From assembly GCF_001428605.1 (NCBI RefSeq), contig NZ_LMID01000013.1, positions 636,106-700,105 of the forward strand: a stretch of 64,000 nt of DNA. The letters run 5' to 3'. Made by a program: the position numbers and the translations under genes. How positions within the stretch are numbered: position 1 is the first letter of the stretch; every line of letters starts with the position of its first letter. Positions 16,661 to 25,171 of this stretch are shown piece after piece. The notes beneath the pieces were generated by a model, which saw only the letters and a list, made by a program, of their open reading frames with translations, was not told the DNA's origin and did not search any database. The stretch comes from Sphingomonas sp. Root720 (GTDB lineage: Bacteria > Pseudomonadota > Alphaproteobacteria > Sphingomonadales > Sphingomonadaceae).

Positions 16661-17668
16661 TCAGGCCGGGCCGAGGCGGACGACGATCTTTCCCGCCTGG
16701 TCGTGGCTGTCGAGCCGACGATAGGCGCCGATCACGTCGTCGAAGCCGAACCGGCTGTCGATGCGCGGGCGCAGGCCGGCGTGGACCGCCTTTTCGACGA
16801 AGGCGATGCCCCGGCGCAGCTCGCCTGGATGGCGGACATGGTTGAACACCGAATAGGGGTGGACGATCGCAGCCCGGCGCACGAGCCGGACGATATCCAG
16901 TTCGGTCGTCGCCCCCGACAACAAGCCGTAGATGAAGATCCGGGCATCGTCGGCCAGCGCGTCGAGATAGTCGGCCATGAACGGACCCGCGACCGGATCG
17001 AACACCACCCGCACCCCGCTCCCGTCGGTGATGCGGGCGATGGCATCGGCGAGGGGCTCCCCGCCGTCGAGCGCGACGACGGCGTCGGCGCCGGCCTCCC
17101 GGATCACCGCGGCCTTCGCGCTGGTCCGGCTCGTGGCGATCACCCGTGCGCCGCACAGCTTGGCGACCTGTATCGCGGCCAGCCCCGCGCTGCTGCTGGC
17201 CGCCGGGATCAGGACATGGTCGGACGGCCCCACCGCCGCGATCTCCACCAGCGGGAAATAGGCGGTCAGATATTGCATCCACAGCGATGCTGCCTCGACC
17301 GCGTCGAGTTCCTCGGGCCAGGGCGCAACATAGGCGGCTGGCACGGTCGCCAGTTCACCCTGCACCCCGTGGGTCGAGGAATGGAAGGGGATGGTGCACA
17401 CGCGCCGGCCGACCAGCGCGGGATCGACCGAGGCGCCGACCGCCACGACCGTGCCGGCACATTCGGAACCGATCCGCGAGGGCAGGGCCGGCGACGAATA
17501 ATGCTCGCCCCGGCAATAGAGCCAGTCCGCCCGGTTGAGCGCGAAGGCATCGACCCGGATCGTCACCTCCCCGTCGCCCGGTGGCGTCGCGGCTATCTCT
17601 TCGACCGCCAGCACATCCACCGGGTCGCCGAGCCGGTGGAAGCGGACGGCGCGAAAGCTGGCGGTCAC
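16661..17668 (-). CDS. Medium-chain dehydrogenase/reductase (quinone oxidoreductase-like)
   Basis: A 335-residue MDR protein. The GroES-like N-terminal domain holds RIGSECAGTVVAVGASVDP; the nucleotide domain holds HVLIPAASSSAGLAAIQVAKL, the AASSSAG form of NADPH-dependent quinone oxidoreductases. There are no structural or catalytic zinc cysteines. The GTG start at 17668 overlaps the hyuB stop by four bases (GTGA), which decides the start. It probably reduces an enone or quinone intermediate of the locus. Confidence 0.87.
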   Translation of the reverse strand: MTASFRAVRFHRLGDPVDVLAVEEIAATPPGDGEVTIRVDAFALNRADWLYCRGEHYSSPALPSRIGSECAGTVVAVGASVDPALVGRRVCTIPFHSSTHGVQGELATVPAAYVAPWPEELDAVEAASLWMQYLTAYFPLVEIAAVGPSDHVLIPAASSSAGLAAIQVAKLCGARVIATSRTSAKAAVIREAGADAVVALDGGEPLADAIARITDGSGVRVVFDPVAGPFMADYLDALADDARIFIYGLLSGATTELDIVRLVRRAAIVHPYSVFNHVRHPGELRRGIAFVEKAVHAGLRPRIDSRFGFDDVIGAYRRLDSHDQAGKIVVRLGPA

Positions 17669-19353
17669 GCGTCGCCCTCCCCGGCCACCAGCCCATAGTC
17701 GCGCCGCGCCTGCTCGGCGGTGATGTAACCGTCGCGCAGGTCGCGGCGGACGGCGTCGCGATCCCGATCGCGCGGGTCGCCATGGCCGCCGCCGGTGGCG
17801 GAAAAGATGCGGATCACCTCGTCCTTGCGGACCGGGACGGTGGTGCACATCGTATGCCGGTCGCGGCTGCCGTCCCGCCGGTGGATCTCGGCATAGTTGG
17901 TCGACCCTTCCTGGCCGCCGTCAAGCGCCCAGGGCCGCGCCGAACTGCGCGAGACGGCATAGGTGAGGAAGGCTTCCTCGCTCGTCACCCGATAGTCGAG
18001 CACCACGCCCTTGCCGCCGCGATAGCGGCCTGCGCCGCCGTCCTCGTTGTGGAAGGCATATTGGTCGACCTCGATCGCGTAGCGGCTCTCGAACAGCTCG
18101 CAGGGGATGTTGTAGGTCTCGCCATTGGCGCAGCAGAACTGACCATTGTCACCGTCGAGCCCCGCCGATGCGCCCCAGCCGCCGACCAGCGGCTCGCCCA
18201 TCACGAACAGCTCGCCGGTCTCCGGGGTCAGGCCCGAGATGAAGGTCGCGCCGACGGTGCGCTGATGGCCGGCCGGCAGGCGGTTGGGCAACACGGGTGC
18301 CAGCGCCTTCCAGAAGGAGTCGATCGCGGCGATCAGCGGCTCATAATAGAGCGACACCGGCGCCGGCGCCTGCGCGCTGATGATCGTGCCCGGCGGACAG
18401 ATGATGCGCAGCGGGCGGAAGCAGCCGCCATTGGCCGGGATCTCGGGATTGGTGACCGCCTTGAACAGGCAGCGGGCACCGGTGACGAGACCGGTATAGG
18501 AGCAGTTGATCGGCCCGGCGGTCTGCGGCGACGAGCCGCTATAGTCGACGATCATCTCCTCGTCGGTGATGGTCACCTTCACCCGGATGACGAAGGGGCC
18601 GTTGCCGACGCCGTCCTCCTCGACGATGTCCTCGGCCTCGAAGACGCCCTTGGGAAGCTTGGCCAGCTCGGCGCGGGTCATCCGCTCGCCATAGTCGAGC
18701 AGCTCGTCCATGGCGGTGAGCAGCTGGTCGCGGCCATAGCGGTTCAGCAGTTCGTCGATCCGCCGCGCGCCCACCCGCGCCGCGGCGACCCCGGCGTGCA
18801 TGTCGCCGATCGTCGAATCCGGCAGGCGGACATTGTCGCGGATCAGCTGGACCAGCGACTGGTTGATCGCCCCGCGGTCGTACAGCTTGAGGAAGGTGAA
18901 GCGCAGCCCCTCCTGATAGATGTCGACCGCGTTGGTCGACACGCTCCCCGGTTGCGCGCCGCCGACCTCGGTCCAGTGCGCCTTGTTGACCGTCCAGGCG
19001 ATCAGCGTCTCGTCGTCGAACACGGGGACGAGGATGACGACGTCCGACAGATGCGTACCGCCGCCCTCATAGGGCGTGTTGGAGATGAAGACGTCGCCGG
19101 GCCGGATCGACGCTGGATCGGGATGATGTTCGAGCAGCGAGACCACCGCCGTGTCGAGCGTCGCGAGGAAGGCGGTAACCCCGTTGCCCTGCGCCAGCAG
19201 ATTGCCCTTCGCGTCGGTTGCGCCCACCGCGAAGTCGGTGGTCTCGTAGATGATCGGGCTCATGCTGGTCCGGATCATCGCGTTGAACATCTCTTCGCCG
19301 AGCGCGACGATGGCATCCTTGATGATCTCGATCGTGAAGATGTCGTGCTGCAC
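17665..19353 (-). CDS. hyuB: Hydantoinase B / oxoprolinase family subunit
   Basis: A 562-residue HyuB-type subunit. Characteristic segments are EMFNAMIRTSMSPIIYETTDFA, DVFISNTPYEGGGTHLSDV, GPINCSYTGLVTGARCLFKA and the glycine-rich AGRYRGGKG. It works with HyuA in ATP-dependent opening of cyclic amides or, in related complexes, carboxylation of ketones. The start is a GTG at 19353 behind GAGGAG, 11 bp after hyuA. No third (gamma) subunit typical of acetone carboxylase is present, which favours the hydantoinase/oxoprolinase reading. Confidence 0.92.
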   Translation of the reverse strand: MQHDIFTIEIIKDAIVALGEEMFNAMIRTSMSPIIYETTDFAVGATDAKGNLLAQGNGVTAFLATLDTAVVSLLEHHPDPASIRPGDVFISNTPYEGGGTHLSDVVILVPVFDDETLIAWTVNKAHWTEVGGAQPGSVSTNAVDIYQEGLRFTFLKLYDRGAINQSLVQLIRDNVRLPDSTIGDMHAGVAAARVGARRIDELLNRYGRDQLLTAMDELLDYGERMTRAELAKLPKGVFEAEDIVEEDGVGNGPFVIRVKVTITDEEMIVDYSGSSPQTAGPINCSYTGLVTGARCLFKAVTNPEIPANGGCFRPLRIICPPGTIISAQAPAPVSLYYEPLIAAIDSFWKALAPVLPNRLPAGHQRTVGATFISGLTPETGELFVMGEPLVGGWGASAGLDGDNGQFCCANGETYNIPCELFESRYAIEVDQYAFHNEDGGAGRYRGGKGVVLDYRVTSEEAFLTYAVSRSSARPWALDGGQEGSTNYAEIHRRDGSRDRHTMCTTVPVRKDEVIRIFSATGGGHGDPRDRDRDAVRRDLRDGYITAEQARRDYGLVAGEGDA

Positions 19354-19364
19354 TGTCCCGCTCC

Positions 19365-21413
19365 TCAGGCCGTGAGATGGATGTGGTAGTTGCCGAACCG
19401 GTCGACCGAGGCGCGGTGCGGCGGCGGGACGACACAGGTCACCGAGGGCTCCTGCACGATGGCGGGCCCGGCGAAGCTCATGCCGGGTTCGAGGCGCAGG
19501 CCGTCGTAGATCACCGCCTCGTGGATGCCATGCTGGTCGAAGTCGACCGTCCGGCGGCCGATCACCGTCGCCTCCAGCGCCAGGCCGGTCACCGGCTTCT
19601 CCGCCAGGTCGGGCTTGGCCACCACCACCGTCGCGACGAGGTGGAAATTGACGATCTCGATCGGATTGGGCAGCCGGTAGGTGAAGCGCTTCTCATGCGC
19701 CGCGTGGAAGGCGTCTCGCGTCGCGTCGATGTCGATCGCGCCATCGGCCGAGCGCGCCACGGCGATCTTCACCGTATGCTCCTGGCCGATATAGCGCATG
19801 TCGAGGAAATGCTCGAAGCCGACCTCTTCCTGGCCATAGTCGTCGGCCGCCTGCCGTTCGATCGTGGCGAACCCGTCCGCCATCGCCGGTACGGAATCGG
19901 GATGGAGCCGGGTCAGGCGGGTCTGGAGATAATCGCGGCGCAGGTCGGTCAGCAGCATGCCCCAGGCCGAGAAGACCGAGGAGTTGACCGGCACGATCAC
20001 ATGCGGGACGCGCAGTTCCTCGGCCAGCGCGACGGCGTGCATCGCCCCGCCCCCGCCGAACGCCATCAGCGCGAAGTCGCGCGGGTCGTAGCCCTTGTTG
20101 GTCGACACCAGACGCAGCGCCGCGGTCATGTTGGCATTGGCGATGCGGACGATGCCGCGGGCGACCTCCTCCTTCGACAGGCCCAGCCGTTCCTGGAGCG
20201 GCGCGAAGGCGCCGTCCACCGCGGCCCAGTCGGGCTCGCGCTCGCCGCCGACGAAGCTCGCGGGATCGATACGGCCCAGCACCAGGTTGGCGTCGGTGGT
20301 TGTGGCGTTGGTGCCGCCATGGCCATAGGCCGCCGGTCCCGGCCGGGCGCCGGCCGACTTCGGCCCGACATGGAGCTTGCCGCCCTCGTCGATCCAGGCG
20401 ATCGACCCGCCGCCATTGCCGATCTCGACGATCTCCGACACCGCGGTCTGGATCGGATAGCCGGGATTACGGGCGTCGCGCTCGATATGATATTCGGTGG
20501 TGACCTTGACCTCGCCGCCCTCGACCAGGGTGCATTTCGCGGTGGTCCCGCCGATGTCGAGGACGATCAGGTTCGGCTCGCCGATATGGCCGCCCATATA
20601 GGCGGCGGCGAAGATGCCGCTCGCAGGCCCAGATTCGACCATCGCGATCGGGTTGGCCTTGGCCGCCTTGGCGGTGGCGATGCCGCCGTTGGACTGCATC
20701 ATGTAGAGCGGCCGGTCATAGCCGCCGTCCTTCAGCTGGTCCTCCAGCCGCTCGATGTAGCGCTGCGTGATCGGGTGGACATAGGTCGACAGGACCGTGG
20801 TGTTGGTCCGCTCATATTCGCGCCACTCGCGACTCACCTCGTGCGAGGCGAGCACCGAGACCTCGGGCCACAGGCGACGGATCTCGGCGAGCACCGCCTG
20901 CTCGTTCGACGGCTCGACATAGGCGTGGAGGAAGGCGACCGCGATCGCCTCGACTCCGTTGCGGCGGAAATCGTCGAGCAGGCCCGGCAGTGGGGCGAGG
21001 TCGACCGGGCGCTTAATCGCGCCGCGGAAGGTCACGCGCTCGTCCAGTTCGGCGCGCAGATAGCGCTCGACGAAGGGCTTGGGCTTGCGGAAGTTGAAGT
21101 TGAACAGGTCGGGCCGGTTGCCGCGCCCGATCTCGATCACGTCGCGGAAGCCCTTGGTGGTGATCAGCGCCGTCTTCACGCCCTTGCGTTCGGTCAGGGC
21201 GTTGATGACCACCGTCGAGCCATGGGCGAAGAAGTCGAGCCGGCTGATCGGCACGCCCGACTTGTCGAGCGCGTTGAGCACCCCTTCGTCAAAATTGGGC
21301 GGCGTGGTGTCGGCCTTGGCGGTGCGGACGGCGCCGCACTGCCCGGTCGCGGGATCGACCTCGTAATAGACGAGATCGGTGAAGGTCCCGCCGACGTCGC
21401 TGGATGCGCGCAC
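19365..21413 (-). CDS. hyuA: Hydantoinase A / oxoprolinase family subunit
   Basis: A 682-residue ATP-binding subunit of the ASKHA-like HyuA family. Motifs: DVGGTFTDLVYYE at the start, STVVINALTERKG, the long VLSTYVHPITQRYIERLE region, VLDIGGTTAKCTLV (about residue 283) and FGGGGAMHAVALAEEL. Start is GTG at 21413, with AGGAG upstream and only four bases after the cupin stop. With HyuB it should phosphorylate and open a lactam or imide ring. The sequence is the generic N-methylhydantoinase A type, so the exact ring is unknown. Confidence 0.93.
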   Translation of the reverse strand: MRASSDVGGTFTDLVYYEVDPATGQCGAVRTAKADTTPPNFDEGVLNALDKSGVPISRLDFFAHGSTVVINALTERKGVKTALITTKGFRDVIEIGRGNRPDLFNFNFRKPKPFVERYLRAELDERVTFRGAIKRPVDLAPLPGLLDDFRRNGVEAIAVAFLHAYVEPSNEQAVLAEIRRLWPEVSVLASHEVSREWREYERTNTTVLSTYVHPITQRYIERLEDQLKDGGYDRPLYMMQSNGGIATAKAAKANPIAMVESGPASGIFAAAYMGGHIGEPNLIVLDIGGTTAKCTLVEGGEVKVTTEYHIERDARNPGYPIQTAVSEIVEIGNGGGSIAWIDEGGKLHVGPKSAGARPGPAAYGHGGTNATTTDANLVLGRIDPASFVGGEREPDWAAVDGAFAPLQERLGLSKEEVARGIVRIANANMTAALRLVSTNKGYDPRDFALMAFGGGGAMHAVALAEELRVPHVIVPVNSSVFSAWGMLLTDLRRDYLQTRLTRLHPDSVPAMADGFATIERQAADDYGQEEVGFEHFLDMRYIGQEHTVKIAVARSADGAIDIDATRDAFHAAHEKRFTYRLPNPIEIVNFHLVATVVVAKPDLAEKPVTGLALEATVIGRRTVDFDQHGIHEAVIYDGLRLEPGMSFAGPAIVQEPSVTCVVPPPHRASVDRFGNYHIHLTA

Positions 21414-21417
21414 CTTG

Positions 21418-21744
21418 TTACTCCTGCTCTTCGGCGACGAGGAAATAGACGACGCGGCCGGCCGACAGCGTCAGCGTCGCATGGGGCTCGCCCGCCGGAA
21501 TGACGACCAGGCTGTCGCGCTCGACCCGGGTTGTCCCGCCGGGGGTCTCGACCTCGAACGAACCGTCGAGGATGAAGGAAATCTCGGTGCCGGCATGGGC
21601 CGAGAAGCCCTCGGCGGGATGGCGCACGCCGGCCGGGAAGGCCGCCATTCCATAGGTGTTGGTCGTGCGCCCCGTCGTGACCTTCTCGCCGAGATTTTCG
21701 ATCTGGACGACCGCGTCGTCCCACTGCATCGGAAGGATCTGCAT
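21418..21744 (-). CDS. Single-domain cupin protein
   Basis: A 108-residue cupin: VRHPAEGFSAHAGTEISFIL then GSFEVETPGG and VVIPAGEPHATLTL. The metal positions are H in SAHAGTE, E in TEISF and H in GEPHA. Such small cupins act as isomerases, as binding proteins or as sensors. It lies four bases before hyuA and after a palindromic repeat, in the hydantoinase operon. It may be a regulator of the pathway or an enzyme on a small ring intermediate. No specific activity can be claimed. Confidence 0.8.
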   Translation of the reverse strand: MQILPMQWDDAVVQIENLGEKVTTGRTTNTYGMAAFPAGVRHPAEGFSAHAGTEISFILDGSFEVETPGGTTRVERDSLVVIPAGEPHATLTLSAGRVVYFLVAEEQE

Positions 21745-21756
21745 GGATATGAGCCC

Positions 21757-21863
21757 CTGGAGCGGTTTCGAGGCAGATGGAAATATCTGCCGACTCGGAA
21801 ATCGCTTTAAAACAACATGTTAGAGCGGCCGATCTGATCCAGTCAGGTCGTGAACCGCTCTAG
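21757..21863. repeat. Dispersed palindromic intergenic repeat (alphaproteobacterial type)
   Basis: The segment consists of a first hairpin (GAGCGGTTTCGAGGCAGAT...ATCTGCCGACTCGG), the linker CGCTTTAAAACAA, and a second palindrome with TAGAGCGG at 21821-21828 and CCGCTCTA at 21855-21862, plus an inner GATCTGA/TCAGGTC pair. The wording AGAGCGGTTT...TTTTAAAACAA...TTAGAGC resembles repeats scattered in many alphaproteobacterial intergenic regions. The right edge supplies the TAG stop of the racemase gene. Confidence 0.7.
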
Positions 21864-22651
21864 AAGCGAACGCGGTTGCCGATCGGCGGCGGCGCGGCGA
21901 AGATGCCGAAGGCCTCGAGTTCGGCCTCCGGCGGCGGGGCGCAGCTCCAGCGGCGGCTGGGCGACCAGTCGAACCGGCGGCGCAGCGAACCGAGATATTC
22001 GGCCATGGTGAAGGCGGCGAGGATCGGGTCGATCACCGGCACGCCCAGTTCCTTCTGGACGATCTCGCTCATTCCGAAGGAGCAGGTGCAGCCGAGGATC
22101 AGCGCCTCGGCCTTGTCCTCCTCGATCGCGCGCCGGCCCGCTTCCAGGATCCGCGCGGTGGTGAAGTCGCAATCCTTCTGGAGATCGGGCACGCCGATCC
22201 CGATCGACCGCGTCGAGGCCAGCTTGTGCGAATAGCCATAGGCCTCGACCCGCTCGCGCATCTGCACCGCCCATTTTTCCTGGCCGATGATGATAGAGAA
22301 GCGGTTGGCGAGGTTCGCGGCGATCTGGACCGAGGCCTGGCACGGCGCGACCACGACCGTCCGCCCCGATATCTCGCGGGCGTCCTCCAGCCCCGGATCG
22401 TAGAAGCAGCCGATCACCATCGCGTCATAGCCTTCGGCATCGGCCATCCGGGCGAGCCGGACCATGTCGGCGACGATCAGCGCCTCATAGGTCCGATATT
22501 CGAGATGGTTGGGCAGCGGCGAGGTGCTGAGCGACACGAGGTCGATCTCGGTACCGGCCGCCTTCACCCCGGCCATCAGCTCGCCCATCGGCGCGTCATA
22601 GTCGGGATATCCCACCGGATTGACCCACAACAGCCTGGTCGTCTGCGACAT
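21860..22651 (-). CDS. Asp/Glu/hydantoin racemase family protein
   Basis: A 263-residue protein with two catalytic cysteine contexts: C82 in VIGCFYDPGLEDARE and C188 (with C190) in LILGCTCSFGMSE. This two-cysteine layout is that of hydantoin and aspartate/glutamate racemases, which invert a chiral centre without cofactor. The ATG at 22651 follows GGGAGAGG. Its place before cupin, hyuA and hyuB supports a role as racemase of the ring substrate, so both enantiomers can be used. The extra C190 and the somewhat long C terminus are unusual. Confidence 0.87.
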   Translation of the reverse strand: MSQTTRLLWVNPVGYPDYDAPMGELMAGVKAAGTEIDLVSLSTSPLPNHLEYRTYEALIVADMVRLARMADAEGYDAMVIGCFYDPGLEDAREISGRTVVVAPCQASVQIAANLANRFSIIIGQEKWAVQMRERVEAYGYSHKLASTRSIGIGVPDLQKDCDFTTARILEAGRRAIEEDKAEALILGCTCSFGMSEIVQKELGVPVIDPILAAFTMAEYLGSLRRRFDWSPSRRWSCAPPPEAELEAFGIFAAPPPIGNRVRF

Positions 22652-22742
22652 GGCAAAACCTCTCCCTTTCGCCGGCCCCATAGGGCCGGCGGTTCGCGCT
22701 TCGGTTGGTGACAGGAGGGGCGCGAGGCGCCCCTCGCGACGA

Positions 22743-24992
22743 TCAGAACCGGACCGACAGATCGATCGACCAAGTCCGTGGCAATCCGGTCTGGGCGAAG
22801 CCGCCCAGCACCCACTCGGCATTATATTTCTTGTCGAACAGATTATCGACCGAGGCGATCAGCGACCAGCTGCCGTCGGGCTTCTCGAAGCCCAGCCGGG
22901 CGTTGAACAGCTCGTAGCTGCTGCGCGCGGTCGAGTTCTCCGGATCCCAATATTGCTTGCCGTGATGATCGACGTCGCCGCGGGCGAAGAGGCCGATGTC
23001 GTCGGTGATCGGGGTGCGGTACTGCAGCCCCATCGACCAGGTGTCCTTCGGCACATAGGGCGTCCGGTTGCCGACCTGGGTCGGATCGACGCCATAGGCC
23101 TTGATGCGGCTGCGCGTGTAGCCATAGTTGGCGAAGGCATCGAGCCCGTCGGCGATCTTCGCCTGCGCCTCCAGCTCGAAGCCGGTCGACCGGACCCGGT
23201 CGATGTTGACCAGGACCTGCGCGCCGATCGAACCGATGAACACGAAGTAGAGCGGGTTCTCGTCCTTCGTGGTGTAGAAGGTGCCGTTCAGGCGCAGGCG
23301 CCTTCCGAACAGGTCGCTCTTGAAGCCCGCCTCGAAGGTCTCGGCCTTTTCCTGCTTGACGACGTCCGACACGCCCGTGACCCCGACCGCGGCCGCGACC
23401 GCCGCGACGCCGCTCTGATTGAACTGGCCCGACCGGAAGCCGACGCCCCAGGAGCCGAACAGGTTGACGTCGTCGCTGACCTTGTACTTCGCCGAGAATT
23501 TCGGCTGGAACAGGTCATAGCTGTTGCGCTTGATGCAGTTGTCCGGGGTCGCCACCGAGCATCCGGCCGGCAGCGAGCCGGTCTGGTCGGCCCGCACGGC
23601 CTGACGCCGGCGATCCTTGTCGTACCGGCCCGCGAAGGACAGTTCGAGACGGTCGGTCAGGTCGTAGGCGACGTTGCCGAACGCCGCCCAGGCGCGGTTG
23701 TGGTTGTTGTCTGCCAGGAAGGACAGCGTCGGGTTCGCCGGATTGCCGAATTGCGGCTGCCGCTTGACGGTGACGATCCCCTGGAGGTTGTCGTCGCCGG
23801 TCGTCGTCGAGATGAAGCGCTTGGTGTCGAGATAATAGACGCCGGCCATCCAGCGGAACGACTGGTTCGACGGAGAACTGATCCGCAGTTCGTTCGACCA
23901 GGCCTTGAGATCCTCATATTGGGTCTGGGTCCCGTCGGTGCCGAACACGTCGACGCTGGCGGTATAGGCGAACTGGTCGCCGGAGATATATTCCTTCACC
24001 CGGTCATAGGCGGTGACGTTGGTGATCGTCGCGAAGCCGGCATCATATTGCAGCCGCAGCGACACCTGCCTGGTGGTGCGCAGATTATATCCGAGGTTGG
24101 TCGCGCAATAGGTCCGCGACACGCGGTTCGCGTCGGGCGCCGGCCCGCCGAACGGATTGGCCGGATCGAGGAAGCAGGGCCGCGCCGGGTCGAAATTGGC
24201 CGACTGATACTGGAAATTGCCGCCGCCGCCTTCGGTGCGGCCATATTGGGCCTTCAGGTCGGCGGTGAAGTCGGGACCGAGCTGGGCAAACAGCTGGCCG
24301 CGCAGGTTCAGGTCCTCGCTGCCGTCGACCTTCTTGTCGAGATAGACGTTGCGATAATAGCCGCCCAGATCGCGATAGGCGCCCGACACGCGGAAGCGCA
24401 GCGCCTCGCCCGCCAGCGGGCCCGAGACCGAACCCCGCACGCGGTAATCGTCGCCTCGGCCATAGCCTGCCGAAGCCGACCCCTCGAGCTCCTCACTCGG
24501 TGCCTTGGTGGTGATCACGATCGCGCCGCCGATGGCGTTCCGGCCATAGAGCGCGCCCTGCGGGCCGCGCAGCACCTCGATCCGCTCGAGGTCGAACAGT
24601 TCCTGGGTCAGCTGGCGGGAGGTGACCTGCTGGACGCCGTCGATGACGACCGCCACCGGGCTCTCGCCGTTGCGGACCTGCGATACGCCGCGGATCGTGA
24701 TGAAGGAAACGCCGGCGCTCTGCGACTGGTTGATCGACACGTTCGGCGTGGACGACAGGAAATCGCTGGCGTCCTCGATCTTGCGGTCGGCGATCGACTG
24801 CGCCGAAAAGGCCGTCACCGCGAGGGGAATGTCCTGGATCCGCTCGTTACGAAGCCGCGCGCTGACGACGATGTCCTCGATGCCCTCGGTCTGCCCCGCC
24901 GCCGCGTCCTGCTGCGCCCAGGCCGGCACTGCCGCCGCCAGGCACATCGCCGCCACACCACCCTCGAGCATTCGTCTGAACGGACTTGTCAT
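22743..24992 (-). CDS. TonB-dependent outer-membrane receptor (hydantoinase locus)
   Basis: A 749-residue receptor. Signal peptide at residues 1-27 (MTSPFRRMLEGGVAAM... ending AWAQ), TonB box-like EDIVVSARLRNE, plug domain to about residue 165 (PNVSINQSQSAGVSFITIRG, LRGPQGALYGRNAIGG), then the 22-strand barrel with the final aromatic residue in SIDLSVRF. It imports a substrate across the outer membrane with TonB energy. Located between the regulator and the racemase gene, it is presumably the uptake route for the compound opened by HyuAB. No inner-membrane transporter is in this locus. Confidence 0.93.
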   Translation of the reverse strand: MTSPFRRMLEGGVAAMCLAAAVPAWAQQDAAAGQTEGIEDIVVSARLRNERIQDIPLAVTAFSAQSIADRKIEDASDFLSSTPNVSINQSQSAGVSFITIRGVSQVRNGESPVAVVIDGVQQVTSRQLTQELFDLERIEVLRGPQGALYGRNAIGGAIVITTKAPSEELEGSASAGYGRGDDYRVRGSVSGPLAGEALRFRVSGAYRDLGGYYRNVYLDKKVDGSEDLNLRGQLFAQLGPDFTADLKAQYGRTEGGGGNFQYQSANFDPARPCFLDPANPFGGPAPDANRVSRTYCATNLGYNLRTTRQVSLRLQYDAGFATITNVTAYDRVKEYISGDQFAYTASVDVFGTDGTQTQYEDLKAWSNELRISSPSNQSFRWMAGVYYLDTKRFISTTTGDDNLQGIVTVKRQPQFGNPANPTLSFLADNNHNRAWAAFGNVAYDLTDRLELSFAGRYDKDRRRQAVRADQTGSLPAGCSVATPDNCIKRNSYDLFQPKFSAKYKVSDDVNLFGSWGVGFRSGQFNQSGVAAVAAAVGVTGVSDVVKQEKAETFEAGFKSDLFGRRLRLNGTFYTTKDENPLYFVFIGSIGAQVLVNIDRVRSTGFELEAQAKIADGLDAFANYGYTRSRIKAYGVDPTQVGNRTPYVPKDTWSMGLQYRTPITDDIGLFARGDVDHHGKQYWDPENSTARSSYELFNARLGFEKPDGSWSLIASVDNLFDKKYNAEWVLGGFAQTGLPRTWSIDLSVRF

Positions 24993-25171
24993 GCTTTTCC
25001 CCTTTGGATGTCTCGCCGGCGGGGCTTGGCGCCCCCTTCCGGTCCGTGGTTCCTCCATCGCCGGTGTCGGACCATGGCGGTTTCGAGACAATGTCGGGGA
25101 AGCATAGCCCAAGGGAGGATTTCGAGGAGGTGAAGCCGCCTCGATCCCGAAAACCTACCCGAATGGGCAGG

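Noticed and set aside
17665-21413. HyuAB as acetone or acetophenone carboxylase
   Set aside because: No small gamma subunit or further carboxylase genes are present, while racemase and amidohydrolase genes are. The hydantoinase/oxoprolinase reading fits better, although carboxylation is not excluded.
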